Shown here: one piece after another, positions 10,792-22,502 of the stretch
Position numbering within the stretch: position 1 is the stretch's first letter
Layout of the letters: each line of letters starts with the position of its first letter
Source: Anastrepha obliqua
Lineage: Eukaryota; Arthropoda; Insecta; Diptera; Tephritidae
Assembly: GCF_027943255.1 (NCBI RefSeq)
Contig: NC_072892.1
Coordinates: 23,893,792-23,957,791, forward strand
Direction of reading: 5' to 3'
Length of the DNA: 64,000 nt
Notes under the pieces: generated by a model
The model's input: the letters and a program-made list of their open reading frames with translations, nothing else
Database searches by the model: none
What the model was told of the DNA's origin: nothing
Translations under genes and position numbers: made by a program

Positions 10792-10848
10792 CAAGGTGGC
10801 ACAAAAGTATAAATCTTCCGATAGGGTGATTATTTTTGCGCCACCTTG
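10792..10848. mobile_element. 57-bp terminal-repeat-only mariner relic
   Basis: CAAGGTGGCACAAAAGTATA at the left and CAAGGTGGCGCAAAAATAAT read inward from the right, with TA on both sides (10790-10791 and 10849-10850). Only about 15 bp separate the two ends. The same terminal sequence closes the DD41D element at 25212 and the MITE at 29521-29709. Confidence 0.7.
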
Positions 10849-10927
10849 TATATCTAATTAAGCTGCCTTCATGATATCGCATTTCAAGTATCTTCCTAAA
10901 ATGTTATTGGCTAAACATCTGTAAGTA

Positions 10928-11235
10928 CGAGGGTCGTTTGAGAAGTCCGTGCAAAAATAAAAACTGCTTAATTCTTTGGGGTAAGCCTTTTTTATTTTTG
11001 AACATAGTTTCTTTTTAGTGTTATACACTTCGTTCAGCGCTCTTCTAGTTTGTTAATCTCCTCCGACTAATATTATTTGCCCAAGTCTGAAAATTCGTTT
11101 CTGCAAACACCTCCTCGCTTAAATGAAATCGTTTTTCAGCCAGCCATTTCTTCAAATTAGGGAACAAGGATCTGTGGAAGCTAAGTCTGGAGAATGGGAG
11201 GGATGTAAAGCAACAGGGTGCGCAATATTTTATGT
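10928..11235 (-). pseudogene. DD34D mariner 3' end
   Basis: Starts after TA with terminal repeat CGAGGGTCGTTTGAGAAGTC. Minus-strand translation shows S-P-D-L-A-S-T-D, then L-F-P-N-L-K-K-W-L-A-E-K-R-F, the third-Asp region and C-terminus of mariner transposases. The motif A-P-S-D is altered to A-S-T-D, but the Asp is retained. The 5' two-thirds are missing, replaced at about 11236 by the DD41D element on the other strand. Confidence 0.7.
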
Positions 11236-11259
11236 CGGTATGTAAACGCTGAATAACTT

Positions 11260-12250
11260 TGTCATTTACCAACCGATCGACTTCAACATATGTACATGTT
11301 TTCGATACGTCAATTCCGTACAATTTCAATCATGAATCGCTTTACACCGAACAACGCGCTGAAATAGTGACGCTATACATCGAAAATAGTCGTTCTATTG
11401 TTCTAACTCTACGCGCATACCGCAAAAAGTATCGCGTCAAACAGGCACTGTCTGACAATACTATTCGCCGTTTGGTGTCGAATTTTTTTGAGCACAGGAT
11501 CAGTAGGAGATCGTCAACATGTCGCTCATCAACGACCCAGACGTACCAGTGAACTTGTTGAAGCAGTAAAGGAGAGCGTTGCCCAGGAGCCAACAGTGTC
11601 GTATCGTCGTCGCGCTCAGCATTTTGGCGTTAGTGAAACTGCAATGCGGCGCATTTCAAAGGATGATTTAAATTTGTTTCCGTATAAAGTGCAATTGACA
11701 CAAAGAATATTGCCTACAAACCATTCATGTCGCTTGGAAAAGGGCCAAACAGTCGCTCGAATGGTTGATACTGAACCCAATTTTTGGAAGCAAATTTTAA
11801 TGACTGACGAGACACATTTTAACCTCTCTGGCAGTGTGAATAAACAAACTTGGCTCAGAATCCACACGTAAACCACGAAACGCCATTGCATGACCGGAAA
11901 GTAACTGTTTGGGCCGGTATTTGCGCCAAATCATATTTTTACCGAGAAAACGAAACGGTCGTTGGAAACCGATATCGATGGATGTTGGCACATTAAGTCT
12001 GCCCGCAAATGCGTGAGAAAGGTTTAGACGGTTACTGGTCACGGTTACAAGACGGTGCGCCATGTCACACTGTAAATGCAACAATTGAATTTCTGCAACG
12101 AAAATTCCCGGGAAGTCTAGTGTCAAAAAGAGGCGACATCAACTGGCCCTCCAGATCACCTGACTTTACCTCCCTGGACTTCTTTTTGTGGGGGTTTTTG
12201 AAAAATTCAGATTTTTCAAGCGACTCTCGTAGCTCGAGCTACATTCTCTT
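11260..12250 (+). pseudogene. DD41D (rosa-like) mariner transposase
   Basis: N-terminal block T-E-Q-R-A-E-I-V-T-L-Y in frame 11259-11552; a frameshift near 11490 leads into 11488-11871, carrying the second helix-turn-helix, P-Y-K-V-Q and the first catalytic Asp in M-T-D-E-T-H-F-N-L-S-G. After a stop at 11871, frame 12009-12335 gives Q-D-G-A-P-C-H-T (second Asp) and W-P-S-R-S-P-D-F-T-S-L-D-F-F-L-W-G-F (third). I count 41 residues between second and third Asp, hence DD41D. The C-terminal tail is lost after about 12230. Confidence 0.85.
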
Positions 12251-14140
12251 CCAAGCGAAATGTGGGCATGTAAGTAAGGGTAGACTCGTTAACGCTAAAA
12301 ATTTAAGTATTCAGGTTTTAGTCGCCAATTATTGAATGAAGGAATTTGTATAAAGAAGGAATTGCGATCTGTCCCAAACACAATGCCTGCTGAAGAGCTG
12401 GATCTACTTGCGTATTTAATCGGTAAAAATATAATGTGTTGGAAGTTGAACTGCCGCTTAGAAGTTAATAGAAATAAAAAAAAGACAGCTGACAATAATG
12501 AACACAATGAACAAATGTCAACAGGAATCGTTCTATTATTTAACTGACGGAACTATTGTTTAAACAAAGAGACAAATGTATAAAAAATATTGGGATTGGT
12601 AATTAAAAATGATGAATACTCTTAAATAAAGGTTCATTGTATTATGAAAATTCTATAAAAGTTGTTCCGCCATGGAAATTACAGGCAACAGATCATGCGG
12701 AGTAATGGCACACAGCAGACTGCGCCATTGGAAATCGCCTATGTAAGCGAAAAGGTAAATATTTATTAGAATATAATTTAGATGCTTGAATGACAGAACT
12801 AATAAGTTATATTTAATTAAGTAAATGTTTTTCATATGATAATATTTATATAAAACTTGTTTCCGGCGTGGAATCAGTTGTATAAAAAAATATTCAAAGA
12901 TTAATATCGCTTAATTTCCAAGTCATTACAAGTTTTTTTTGTTCTTTTTGCTGTTGAAATTTGGGCAGTTCCACAACGCGTTCATCATTATGGACTTTGT
13001 TAAATAAAACCAGTATTTTTGTAAACTTCAGTTTCACAAAAGACGCACACAACTCATTAAACGAAAATGTAAACAAAAGCTCAATGACACGAATGACGTC
13101 ACAATCGATCAGCCATTCTTGTTTAATATGACGGATATTGCGTTGAGCCATGTAATTGTGGTAAAACCTTGAACTTTTGGAAAACAAATTTTTTGCGACA
13201 AAGACGAAGCACATATTTTATTGTCAGTATGGAAGCCATGCCCCATGCTCTTTATAGTGATTTTTGCTTACAAAAAGCAATGGCTTATAGCCTCCATGTT
13301 TGGTGCTCAATTGAAGACAATCAGCGTTCACAACTACCCATTGAGGCGATGCCCTCAAACATTGTTTAACATATCCAAAGACTTGTTCTGGGGAATAAGC
13401 GTTGGAAAAAGAATTAAATATAATAAAGCTTAAAAGTATCATCTTCGTTAATTTTGACATTCTCCATGATCATTAAGATGTGTTTATGGTCTGCGCAAGA
13501 TGGAGCAAGTGATGGGAGCATACTTTAACAGAAATTGCACCTCGAGTATTCGCATTAGTTTTTAAATAATAAGGAGAACAGGGATAAATTTACAAACCTC
13601 ATTGTAGTGGTAATTTGAGCTCATCACTATAACCACGAATAGCAACGAAAATCTTTGCAATAAAGCAAGAATGAACTTCTTTTTTCGGGATGCTGGAAGG
13701 ATGATGGATTTGATTTTTTGGAATTAAAAATATATCTTATCAGTCGATTATAGAAAAAAGTATCCGTAAGTATTCGAAAAGAGATTACGCTATACTTAAA
13801 CAAAAAACATTCAAAAAGTTACGAAGGAAAATATAAGAGGAAATTATGTTCGAGATGTGCATTGCAAGCGGCCGTGCGAAACGGTGAAGTTGGCTGTCGT
13901 ATATAACTTGGACTTCAAAAAACTTAATCAGCCTCTTTATTGTGCAGATATTGCGGCTAAAGCTTAGTTCCGGGAAAAGAATTTACAGATTTACAGCTAT
14001 TTCTGCCTATTCCGAGAACCTAAATAAATGATTTTTTTTTCATTGTATTTATAACCCTTAATTGACTTCATGAAAGATCTGAGAAACGTATTATGCTTAA
14101 AGGGGAATATATCAAAGAGAAGCTCTGTAGAAGCTCTACG
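12251..14140. other. 1.9 kb without supportable gene
   Basis: AT-rich. Short frames (12332-12547, 13169-13369, minus 12894-13214) show no domain I recognise and none has convincing splice context. Possibly single-copy host DNA or old repeats. Confidence 0.35.
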
Positions 14141-14144
14141 AATA

Positions 14145-15395
14145 TCAGGTCAGTCCATAAGTTCGTGCGTATTTTACCCATAATTTCACTTTTGCATACA
14201 AAAAATTATTCGCGGAATATAAAGGAACTATTTATATTTTCTTTGATATATTGTGCATTCAACAAGTAATTTTAATCGCAGATAGAAGCACGTGTTACTA
14301 AAAAATAAAATGGAATCTTCGAACGAGTATAAGAGGCATATTTTGTATTTTTTTATAAAAGTGGTAAAAATGCAACTACTGCTGCTGCAGAAATAAACAC
14401 TGTTCACGGAGAGGATGCTGTGAGTGTAAGGACTGCGCAAAAGTGGTTTTCAAAATTCCGAAGTGGTAATTGCGACGTGGAGGATGCCCGCGCGCTGGTC
14501 GTCCTGAAGTCTTCAACTCTGACGCCTTGCTCGAACTCGTGGAAGGTGAGCCAAATTTGACAGTCGATATGATAGCTCAGAGGTTAAATTCATCGCATGG
14601 AATAGTTAACAGGCACCTGGTTCAGTTGGGAAAGGTTTCAAAGCTGGGAAATTGGGTTCCGCATAGACTTTCCGTCGCCACCCTTCAGCAGAGAATGAAT
14701 GTGTGTTCTCAGCTGCTGCAACGGCTTGAAAATGAAAGTTTTTTGAACCGTATCGTTACTGGTGATGAAAAATGGGTCCTTTACAATAATCCTGTTCGCA
14801 AACGCCACTGGTTAGATAAAGATGAAACACCAGAACCTTCACCCCAAGAAGATTCTCCTGTCTATTTGGTGGGGTATGGCCGGTAATGTTTATTATGAAC
14901 TTCTGGAACCAAACCAGACGATAACTGTTGATTACTATTCCCATCAGCTATCAAACCTGAATGAGATACTTAAAAAAAAATCGACCGTCTTTAGTGAATA
15001 GACGCAAAGTTTTGTTTCACCACGACAACGCAAAACCTCATACCACAGGAGCTAATGCCGCATCCACCATACTCTTCGGATATTGCACCTTGTGATTATC
15101 ACCTTTTCCGTGGACTTCAATTCCATATGAGTAACAAGAACTACTCATCAAAAGAAACTATAAAATGGGATATCGAAGCGTTTGTTGGCTCCAAGGACAA
15201 AAAAGGAAATACAGAAAGAGACAAATATTCGATTGTGCTTTTAATTAAAGATACCATCAGAAGGATAAAACTATTTACGTATATACTGCAATTTTACAAG
15301 AATCTACACATCTTCCCAAAAAGTAGTATTTTTTTTTCAGGAGCAGAAAGACTTCTCCTTTTCAAAAAAAGTATTTATTTTAAATAAAACATTCA
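14145..15395 (+). mobile_element. Mariner (mellifera-like, DD34D), degenerate
   Basis: A terminal repeat TCAGGTCAGTCCATAAGTTC follows TA at 14143-14144. The transposase begins near 14310 (M-E-S-S-N-E-Y-K) and shifts frame before 14470. The main frame 14470-14886 has the second helix-turn-helix, V-P-H-R-L-S and V-T-G-D-E-K-W-V-L-Y-N-N (first catalytic Asp). H-H-D-N-A-K-P-H-T (second) is near 15015 and P-H-P-P-Y-S-S-D-I-A-P-C-D-Y-H (third) at 15055, with a deletion between. The 3' end is not clear. Confidence 0.8.
14470..14886 (+). pseudogene. Mariner transposase, central segment
   Basis: 138 codons spanning linker G-R-P, the second helix-turn-helix and the first catalytic Asp (T-G-D-E-K-W, about residue 98). 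Q-E-D-S-P replaces the usual segment before the beta strand and the frame ends at V-G-Y-G-R where the family continues W-W-D. Catalytically incomplete as a polypeptide. Confidence 0.8.
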
Positions 15396-15935
15396 CATGG
15401 CACATCAAATAGAATGACGCATTTAAAGAAAACATGCCTTATACTCACCAAAGTAGTACCAGGTGGCGCAAAAGTAATCATCCTATCAGAATATCTATAA
15501 TCTTTGCAAAGCAATGAAGTGCGTAAAGCTCAATATAGAGATTTTCAGCACACAAAATAATTTTTTGCATTTAGTAAAAAGTTATTGAAAAACAAAATTG
15601 GATATTTAACTTGTATATATACTATAGTCACTATACATACTTATACTTATGTGCAATACTCATGCTGCGTTGGGCACATTGGAAGCAATTAATGTAATAC
15701 TTATCGTGGAATTCCATAAGGTACGTACCTGTAACGAAAAAAGAAGAAACATTAAATTAATTATTTGCTGGGAGTTAAGTATTCGTAAATTTTAATAAAA
15801 TAACAAGTTTTCTAACTAATAATTTTTCCCTATATTTTCTTCAATTGAAAAGTGAGTCGCCAAGTGGTTTACTTCTTCTTGCAACCCGAATTTTCTACAG
15901 TTTTTAAAATCGCAAAATCGTTTTTTTCAATTTCA
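15396..15935. other. AT-rich stretch with an isolated mariner-type terminus
   Basis: At 15461-15482 lies CCAGGTGGCGCAAAAGTAAT, matching the terminus of the elements at 25212 and 29521. I see no partner inverted terminus nearby, so it may be a broken MITE end. The rest is unassigned. Confidence 0.45.
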
Positions 15936-15939
15936 AACG

Positions 15940-16530
15940 TTTGTTAACAAAAAATGGTTACAAATTTAATCAAAATAATAGCCATCGCTAGCGACACATT
16001 TTTCCCATCTCTCAGGCAATTTGTGGATGCCGCGCCAAAACAATTGGCCGTCTTTGACCAATCATCGAGCCATTTTTTGGCTTCTTCGTGAGAATTGAAG
16101 CGCTGCTCGGAAAGTGCGTGGCCCATCGATGCAAACAAATGATAATCGGAAGGCGCCAAGTCTGGTGAGTAAGCGGTTCCCAATCGTACATCTCCGCCAA
16201 TTCCCGGGTCGCTCTTGTTCGATGTGGCGGTGCATTGTCATCAAGACAGTTCATGCGACACTCATCTTCCGACCTTTAAAATCATCACCTGAAGCACTGT
16301 GCTCTACTTAGACCATGTCCATCATAAGCTTCTATAAGCATTTGATGAGCTTGAGAAGCGTTTTTCTTCAATTGATAACAGAAAATCAACGATGTCCGCA
16401 AAACGTAGTTTGAAGCCACGAAATTCGACATTTTTAAGAGCGACAAAAATGCATTGTTGTATGAAACGTAATAAACAATGAACTGAATATTGTTGATAGA
16501 TGACAGACGAAAAAAACAAGACATTTGGGA
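15940..16530 (-). pseudogene. Mariner (DD34D) transposase, internally deleted
   Basis: Minus-strand start M-S-N-F-V-A-S-N-Y near 16490 gives the N-terminal helix-turn-helix with A-H-Q-M-L-I-E-A-Y. A frameshift follows. Then about 16250 gives L-D-D-N-A-P-P-H-R-T (second catalytic region), and frame 15944-16183 gives Y-S-P-D-L-A-P-S-D-Y-H-L-F (third Asp) and the C-terminal K-K-W-L-D-D-W block. The middle third including the first catalytic Asp is deleted. No terminal repeats were clearly paired. Confidence 0.75.
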
Positions 16531-17320
16531 AGGTTTAAAAATACTCCTAGCGACATCTATGGACTAATAGCTGAAAGTCTCATTTCATATATAGCTGGTA
16601 AAATATAGTCCCAAAATATTTAGTTATGTCTGCACGAAATTGAAAAAACCATTGGACTGGCTGTTAAGTTTTGGAATCAAATAGTCCCATAAAGACCAAC
16701 CAAGTAAAGTTTTCCTATAAAAAGTTAGGTTCCGACCGGTTCGCAATTATTTACTCGGAGCTTATGGAGCTTAGCATACAGCGAAAATATACAGAAGCAC
16801 CAATTTTTTGAATTTGCTTTATTTGTTTTACAAATTGTAATACTCGTAGTGATATGAAATAGTTGATAAATTTGATTAACGCAGAGTAATAGTAATCATT
16901 TCAAAGTTTTATAAAAAAAAGAAGAAAGATATAAAAAAGCAATGATTTATCGGTTGCGTACTTTTCGATTCCTTGAGGTTCAAAATTAATGTTACGATTT
17001 TTAACACATTTTGGCTTGTAGACACACCTCTTTTAAAAATTTTGAGAATTTATGTTGAATTAAAACCTTCCAGGAGAGCACAGCAACTTCAAAATACAAA
17101 AAAACCCAGTCCAAATTACATTTTACTAAAATGGTTGGTTTTGCCAAAATTTACATAATTTTCAACCTCATATAAGTGTATTTTGCAAAAATACTTTATT
17201 CTTTTTTAAATTTTTATGAGAGGTGGACGTTGTTGTTGACCGACTTCGTCAATTGTAACTAAAGACTTTTCTCCTCCCGAGTTATAGTTTGTAGCAGCTG
17301 ATTAACAGAAGGCAATTTAG
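16531..17320. other. AT-rich stretch, nothing recognised
   Basis: No frame with homology. The 16973-17158 frame has no recognisable domain. Confidence 0.35.
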
Positions 17321-17324
17321 TCTC

Positions 17325-18310
17325 AACATTAAAAAGGGACTCACTGTGGGCCAATTCTTTTCTTAATATTCATAAACGACTTACCTAAAATATTTCAATA
17401 TGTAAAATGCTTAATGTTTGCAGATGATGTAAAGCTATTTTTACAAATCAGCTGTATTGAAGATTGTTCCAATCTTCAAAAGGATCTCAAACATCTTCAA
17501 GATTGGTGTACCATGAACCACCTACACTTGAATACCGACAAATGCTGCGTGGTTTCATACAGGAAGAAACCCAATCCATTCATCTTTAATTACTTTTTGA
17601 ACAATATTATACTTAGTAGGAAAGAGGAAATCAAAGACTTGGGCATAATCTTCGATTCAGGACTTACGTTCTCGAAACATATTGATTACATTATCTCTAA
17701 AGCTTTTTCTATGATTGGATTTTTACGTCGTAATACGGAAGACTTTTCAGATCCCTTGACTTTGAAAGCACTCTACGTCTCCTTAATTCGAAGCCGACTA
17801 GATTATTGTTCTCTAATATGGAACCCATTCTACCAATGTCATATAAATAAGATTGAAAGAGTCCAAAAAGTCTTTACCAAATATGCGTTGTGTAAGCTGC
17901 GCTGGCCTAAAGGTCTCCCTAATTATATAGGCAGACGCAAATTGATTGGACTGCAAAGCCTTGAGGACAGACGAATCTACTTTTCGATTCTCTTCGTGTA
18001 TAATCTTTTAAATTTCAATATAAATTGTCGTGAGTTACAGAGTCTAATTACATTTCAAACAAAGCACCATGATTTAAGGCAGGTTCGTTTATTTTTAGAC
18101 CAACGGTATTGAACTAACTATGCCCTCAATGAACCAATGGTGAGATGCATTCGATTCTGCAATAATTATCCTAGCCTCGACTTTAGACTAAGTTTATATA
18201 ATTCTAGGCAACAATTGTTTATAATCTTTAATTAATAATTAAAAATTTGTGTAATATAGTCTGTAAAAATTATTTGTAGACTGAATAAACGAATAAACGA
18301 ATATTTTTGG
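17325..18310 (+). mobile_element. Jockey/CR1-like LINE, 5'-truncated
   Basis: Begins in reverse transcriptase motif 4 (K-G-T-H-C-G-P-I-L), then F-A-D-D at about 17414. The long frame 17414-18112 (232 codons) covers the catalytic Asp pair, primer grip, thumb (S-R-L-D-Y-C-S-L-I-W-N-P-F) and C-terminal region with I-E-R-V-Q-K-V-F. It ends in a tail of CGAATAAA units at about 18286-18303. It is the better-preserved sister of the copy at 3545-5600. Confidence 0.85.
17414..18112 (+). pseudogene. LINE reverse transcriptase, palm to C-terminus
   Basis: 232-codon uninterrupted frame, the longest in the window. F-A-D-D-V-K-L-F lies at residues 2-9; D-L-G-I-I-F-D-S-G-L-T-F near residue 76 is the conserved block after the primer grip. 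The N-terminal endonuclease, fingers and first palm motifs are missing, so it cannot be functional alone. An intact 3' half suggests a relatively recent insertion. Confidence 0.85.
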
Positions 18311-18975
18311 AAAAAAGTTGAGCAGCATAATTTTGACTTTTTTGTTTTATAATTTTTGCTAAAAATAAATTTGGAAATTTTTTATTTTTATTTTTTTTTT
18401 TAAGTTTAGGATAAAAAATACTTTAAACAGACCTTTCGGAAAAAATTTACCTGCATAACTTGGTAACAGTTTTTTTTAATGTTTGTTAAAAATTAATTTG
18501 TAATTTTTTTGTTTTTAGGATAAAAAATACTTTAAAGCAAAATTTTTGAAGAAAAAAATTTACCAGCATATTTGGAAAAAAAAATATTTTTTTGGTAATT
18601 ACAAAAAAAAAAATACCTTTAGATTTTTTTCTTATTTTTCATTAGTACCTGAGACTATGCTCAGTAACCCCTGAAGTTTTTACAGTGTGATTCCATTAAC
18701 TTTTTAGATGAAAGATGTCGGTATGTGGTTTCTCAAATTATATATCTTAAGTTCCTTTTATGCCTTCTATTTTTGTTCTTTTTATATTTACTTTCCCCTT
18801 GACTTAAAAAAATTTATTTTGTTTTTTATTTTTTCATAATTTTTGCCAAAAAAATACTTTTTTTTGAAAAATATTTTTTTTTATTTTTTTTTTGTTAGTA
18901 GTTGAGGCTATGCTGAATAATCCCTGAAAGTTTCATAGTGGAGTTCTATTGACTTTTCGAGTTATATTCAAATAC
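18311..18975. repeat. Diverged tandem duplication, AT-rich
   Basis: Two related blocks recur. GGATAAAAAATACTTTAAA then TTTACC(T/A)GCATA occurs near 18408 and 18518. GAGACTATGCTCAGTAACCC-like text near 18650 recurs as GAGGCTATGCTGAATAATCC near 18905, each followed by TGAAAGTTT and a (G/T)ATTC(C/T)ATTGACTTTT-like phrase. The unit is about 110-260 bp and heavily mutated. Non-coding. Confidence 0.5.
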
Positions 18976-20290
18976 GTATAGCGAACTAGAGAAAAATCAG
19001 AGCAAAATACTGCTTCAGCGCAGCGCAAGTCGATCGAGGCGTCGCTACGTACATTAGTAAGTAAGATAAGAGCGCGATCTAGCATTTATGGAGGAGAAAA
19101 CGCTGAAGAATGTTGGATCACATGCGTTTTTTCTCTCTCTCTCTCTCATTTTTTTTCAAGTTCCCCTAATTTGGTCTAAAGTTTATTTAAATTTTTTCAA
19201 AAAACTTTTATAGAACTACATTTACCATTAAAATTGCCAATATGATTCTGTAATAAAATTTGATGGCGTATATTTTTGTGGAACAATTTAGCCCAATACT
19301 TTTTACGCAAGTGAGTCATTTTGAACTTTATTAAAATAAACTGGGAAATATTAAATTTGTAGGACCGATGGAGGTTTAAAATGTTCCACGAAAATATTCC
19401 CTAAACATTTTCAGTGACCTTCAGTTGAAAACAGTGTGCGATCACGGATAAAAGTATACAAATAATTTGCTTCTCAGTAGGCTTGGAACGTACGAAAGGT
19501 TGCTGTTATAGCTAAATGCTAATATTAAAATCAGGTGGACAAGGTTCTTAAGAAGGTACGAAATATTGTCCTTTAACCTGCTTAGAGTGCCACATTTTAA
19601 GAAAGAAAACGCTCCCCTAGAAAAATGCTGAGAAAAGAACTTCAAAATGTGGCAGCCGTTACAGCGAAGAGCAGAATAAGTGCAATATTTTTACTCGCAA
19701 AATAACTATTAGATAATTCCCAGTTAAAGTGTAAATAAATCGAAATATATGTACGTGTCTTTGTGTGTGTGCTCACAGGCTTAAGCTGTTTTATAGCAAT
19801 CGCCATGTTGAAACGAGTTTCCGCATTGTGCGCCTTCCGAGGCGGAGCTGCATTATTCGGCATGCCGCGCATACCAAATGCAAACTCGCACCGAAACGCA
19901 CACAATTTCATATATCAAAGCTTTGCTGTGGGGCGGGTTGATTGGAGGACGGCATAAAGCGACTATTCAATATGTTGCAATGTGGCAAAAAGCGAAGGTG
20001 TCGAACGTAAATCTGCAAAATAGCAAACGAGCCATGCTATTGCATACGCGAATGCTTTTAACAACACCAAAGAGTGTTCATCAGGCCAGAAGAATGCGTG
20101 TGTACATACGGACATATGTATGATAGTAAGTAATGAATAAGTAAACAAACATGCAAGCTTCCAACCGCTTCACCGGCCACACGCGCGCTCGCTCGTCCAT
20201 CTGAGTTTTTCGCCCGCGTTTAATACGAAAGTGAAAGTCACTAAAGCTTTGGCCATTGGTAAGCGGCGAATGCCATTAAGAGTACGTACA
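18976..20290. other. Host-like non-coding stretch
   Basis: Moderate GC around 19760-20260, a short (CT)n run at 19133-19147, and no frame with homology. Looks like single-copy intergenic or intronic DNA. Overlapping frames at 19642-20148 on both strands are not supported as genes. Confidence 0.35.
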
Positions 20291-20454
20291 TTAGGGGTGT
20301 CAATACTGGTATTTCTTAAGTTATGAAAATCTCGGGATGAATACCGCGAACTTCGGGTTTTGTAATTTCTTACGAGCCAAATGGCTTGGAGATAAAAATC
20401 CTCTCTTATAGTAAAAAAGCAACATCGAAGAGCACTTTGCGTTTACAACAGCTT

Positions 20455-21935
20455 TGTTGCAGGTAGGCAGGTAGATAGGTGACATGGTTGAAGTACCACT
20501 CTGGCATTTCCAAGCAGCACTAAAGCGCCAAGCAGTATGCCATTATGAGACCTCCAACGGGCAGATATCTACAGCCAGGCAGAGCTGTTGATGAAATGGA
20601 GAAGCTTGATGGGATTGCTTGCCCCAGGCCGTGGAAGAAAGGAGCACCCAGTGACCTTAATCGCCTGGCTGCCAAACCCGGACGTTTACAGAGAAAGTGC
20701 TCAACAGTCTCCTTCTCCGAAATGTCCTTACAGTTTTTGCACTTAAATTGTAAACTAGCTATTCTGCGTGTCTTCATCTTGTGTATACTTCATCTGGTGT
20801 ATACTTTCCTAAGAAATAAGTTGTGCAATTCCCCTTTAACAACACTCAGGGGGATGCCGATGACCGAGTAGGAGACCTCTGAGATCAATTCAGTCGACCT
20901 GAAAAGCTCATCAGCAATTTCCCTCTATCTATGTCGTGAAATCCAGATCGGAGAAATCTTACCTGCACACCCAAGAGATTTGATCTCCTACTTTCCTTAC
21001 AGGAGTTTACTAGTTTCGTTCTGCACCATGGCGTCGTCAGAGCCTTGATCGCGGAGAAAATGTTTATATCTCCCTCGCTCCCGCGTTCCCTAAGTATTTT
21101 GCATGTACGGACGATCGCAAAGATGTCTGCCTGAAAAACACTAGCAGTATTCGGCAGTTTAAAGGAGATAGATAAATTTGCTGATTTAGAGAAAACCCGG
21201 CTCTGACTCCCGATTCCGTCAGTGAATATAGAGATAGCAGCATCGGTACAGATTTTCGCCTCGTTCTAATTCTGCCTGGCACGTCTCTCAAACTCTATTT
21301 TGCGGATAAAGAGATCGGTACGAAATTAAAGAAATACGTTTTTAACTGCCTGAAAATGCTACCATGTCCCTTGAGCGATTGCGCAAGAGGGCAACCTCCT
21401 TTAACCGGATTGCACTTTGGGCAGCGATGGAAATAACGTGAAAGACAATGTGAAGTACATAAGTGTAAGGCGACATTAAGGGAAGCACTGTAATGAGCTC
21501 TACATACTCCGGTGATGCCAAACCAAGCAATCCTTTGCGCCTACCTAGTCGAGTGATAATTATAGCCCTGCCGAAAATCTTCCTACCAAACCTGGCATCC
21601 GTACATTAAAATTGACAGAACCTCTACTTTGTGCATCCAAAGAACGACCTGTGTCTTGAGCTCCCATCTTTTGCCAAACGCAGATTTGCAGTAGTAGAAA
21701 CATGCTGGTCTTCTTTAGCCGATTTTCAATGGATAGATTTCAGTGGAATTTGGAGTCAAGTATCACTCCAAGATGCCCAACTTTGGATGAAAGCAGGGTA
21801 GCGTGGTTATTTCTTGTGGGAAGTCTAAAGTGTGGAGGTTTATGTTTTTTGTTAAATAGCACCAGCTCCGTTTTATCAAAGTTGACTCTGAGTCCGCAGC
21901 TGGCGGCCCAGTGCATTAAAATTAAGTTCTTACTT
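20455..21935 (-). mobile_element. I-clade LINE fragment, minus strand
   Basis: Minus-strand translation from about 21930 gives the palm/thumb boundary (D-K-T-E-L-V-L-F then H-L-G-V-I-L-D-S-K). Next come thumb remnants, an RNase H-like stretch (Y-S-L-T-E-S-G-V, then S-V-F-Q-A-D-I-F near 21120), and the C-terminal Cys region C-K-N-C-K-D...E-T-V-E-H-F-L-C in 20520-20777. The 3' UTR ends with an ACCTATCTACCTGCCTACC-like tail near 20462. Many stops; inactive. Confidence 0.75.
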
Positions 21936-22084
21936 TATCATTTGAAGTTCAAACCATATTTTCGTTTGTTTTTGGTTTTCAAGTTCATGCAAGACTTGTG
22001 AGACTTTGATATAAAACCTATTTGTTTATTATTTATTATCAATATGATAACATTTTTTTGAGTTAAGTTGTTGGAAAATAGTGA

Positions 22085-22405
22085 GTATCTAAATGACAGG
22101 ACTGTCCTGCCTTTGCTAGAGCAAGGCTACAAGTTTTGGCTTCCGATGTCGTGAGAATGAATAATATTTGTTCTCTGAAACTGGAGGATATTTACAGATT
22201 TCCCAAAGAATCTGGAAAATTCTCACATGACTAAGTACCTTTGTCTCTGCCTCTATTCTTTCCTATCTCTTTCTCGGATACTTTTCCCCTTTCCTCCTTG
22301 ACTATCTACCCTCTATCCAGAGCTCTAAATGCAATGGGCTTTTTAGCCTGAGTGTTTTAGGAGCAACCAAATCTCTTGTTGCTCCTTGGCTCTACCTATT
22401 CAAAT
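22085..22405 (+). pseudogene. LINE C-terminus and 3' UTR
   Basis: C-P-A-F-A-R-A-R-L-Q-V-L followed by S-L-K-L-E-D-I-Y-R-F ends at a stop near 22231. This resembles the last residues of RNase H-bearing LINEs (after the HFLC motif). The downstream pyrimidine-rich text to about 22405 resembles such an element's 3' UTR. Too short for a family call. Confidence 0.5.
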
Positions 22406-22502
22406 TTAAATTTCAATGACGGGAGGAATCCGGGCACCGCACGATTATAACAACGAAATCCCGAGTTTTTCCGGATCATAAAAAGCGCACAAATTTGACA
22501 TC

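Larger units (their letters stand above)
20292..22502. mobile_element. Possible hAT-like element filled by LINE fragments
   Basis: TTAGGGGTGTCAATACTGG at 20292 and, read inward from 22502, TTAGGGATGTCAAATTT form opposed termini; both continue to a shared CTCGGGAT. T(A)GGGGTGTCAA-type ends are common in hAT elements. An 8-bp duplication was not evident. Inside lie a minus-strand I-clade LINE and a plus-strand LINE end, implying a small original element later enlarged. Inference from the inverted ends. Confidence 0.4.

Noticed and set aside
12332..12547. 71-codon frame rich in Glu, Lys and Asn
   Set aside because: Overlaps an antisense frame, no domain; possibly a relic, but not supportable.
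19642..20148. Frames of 61-89 codons on both strands
   Set aside because: Both strands are open over the same bases and none shows a motif; treated as host-like non-coding DNA.
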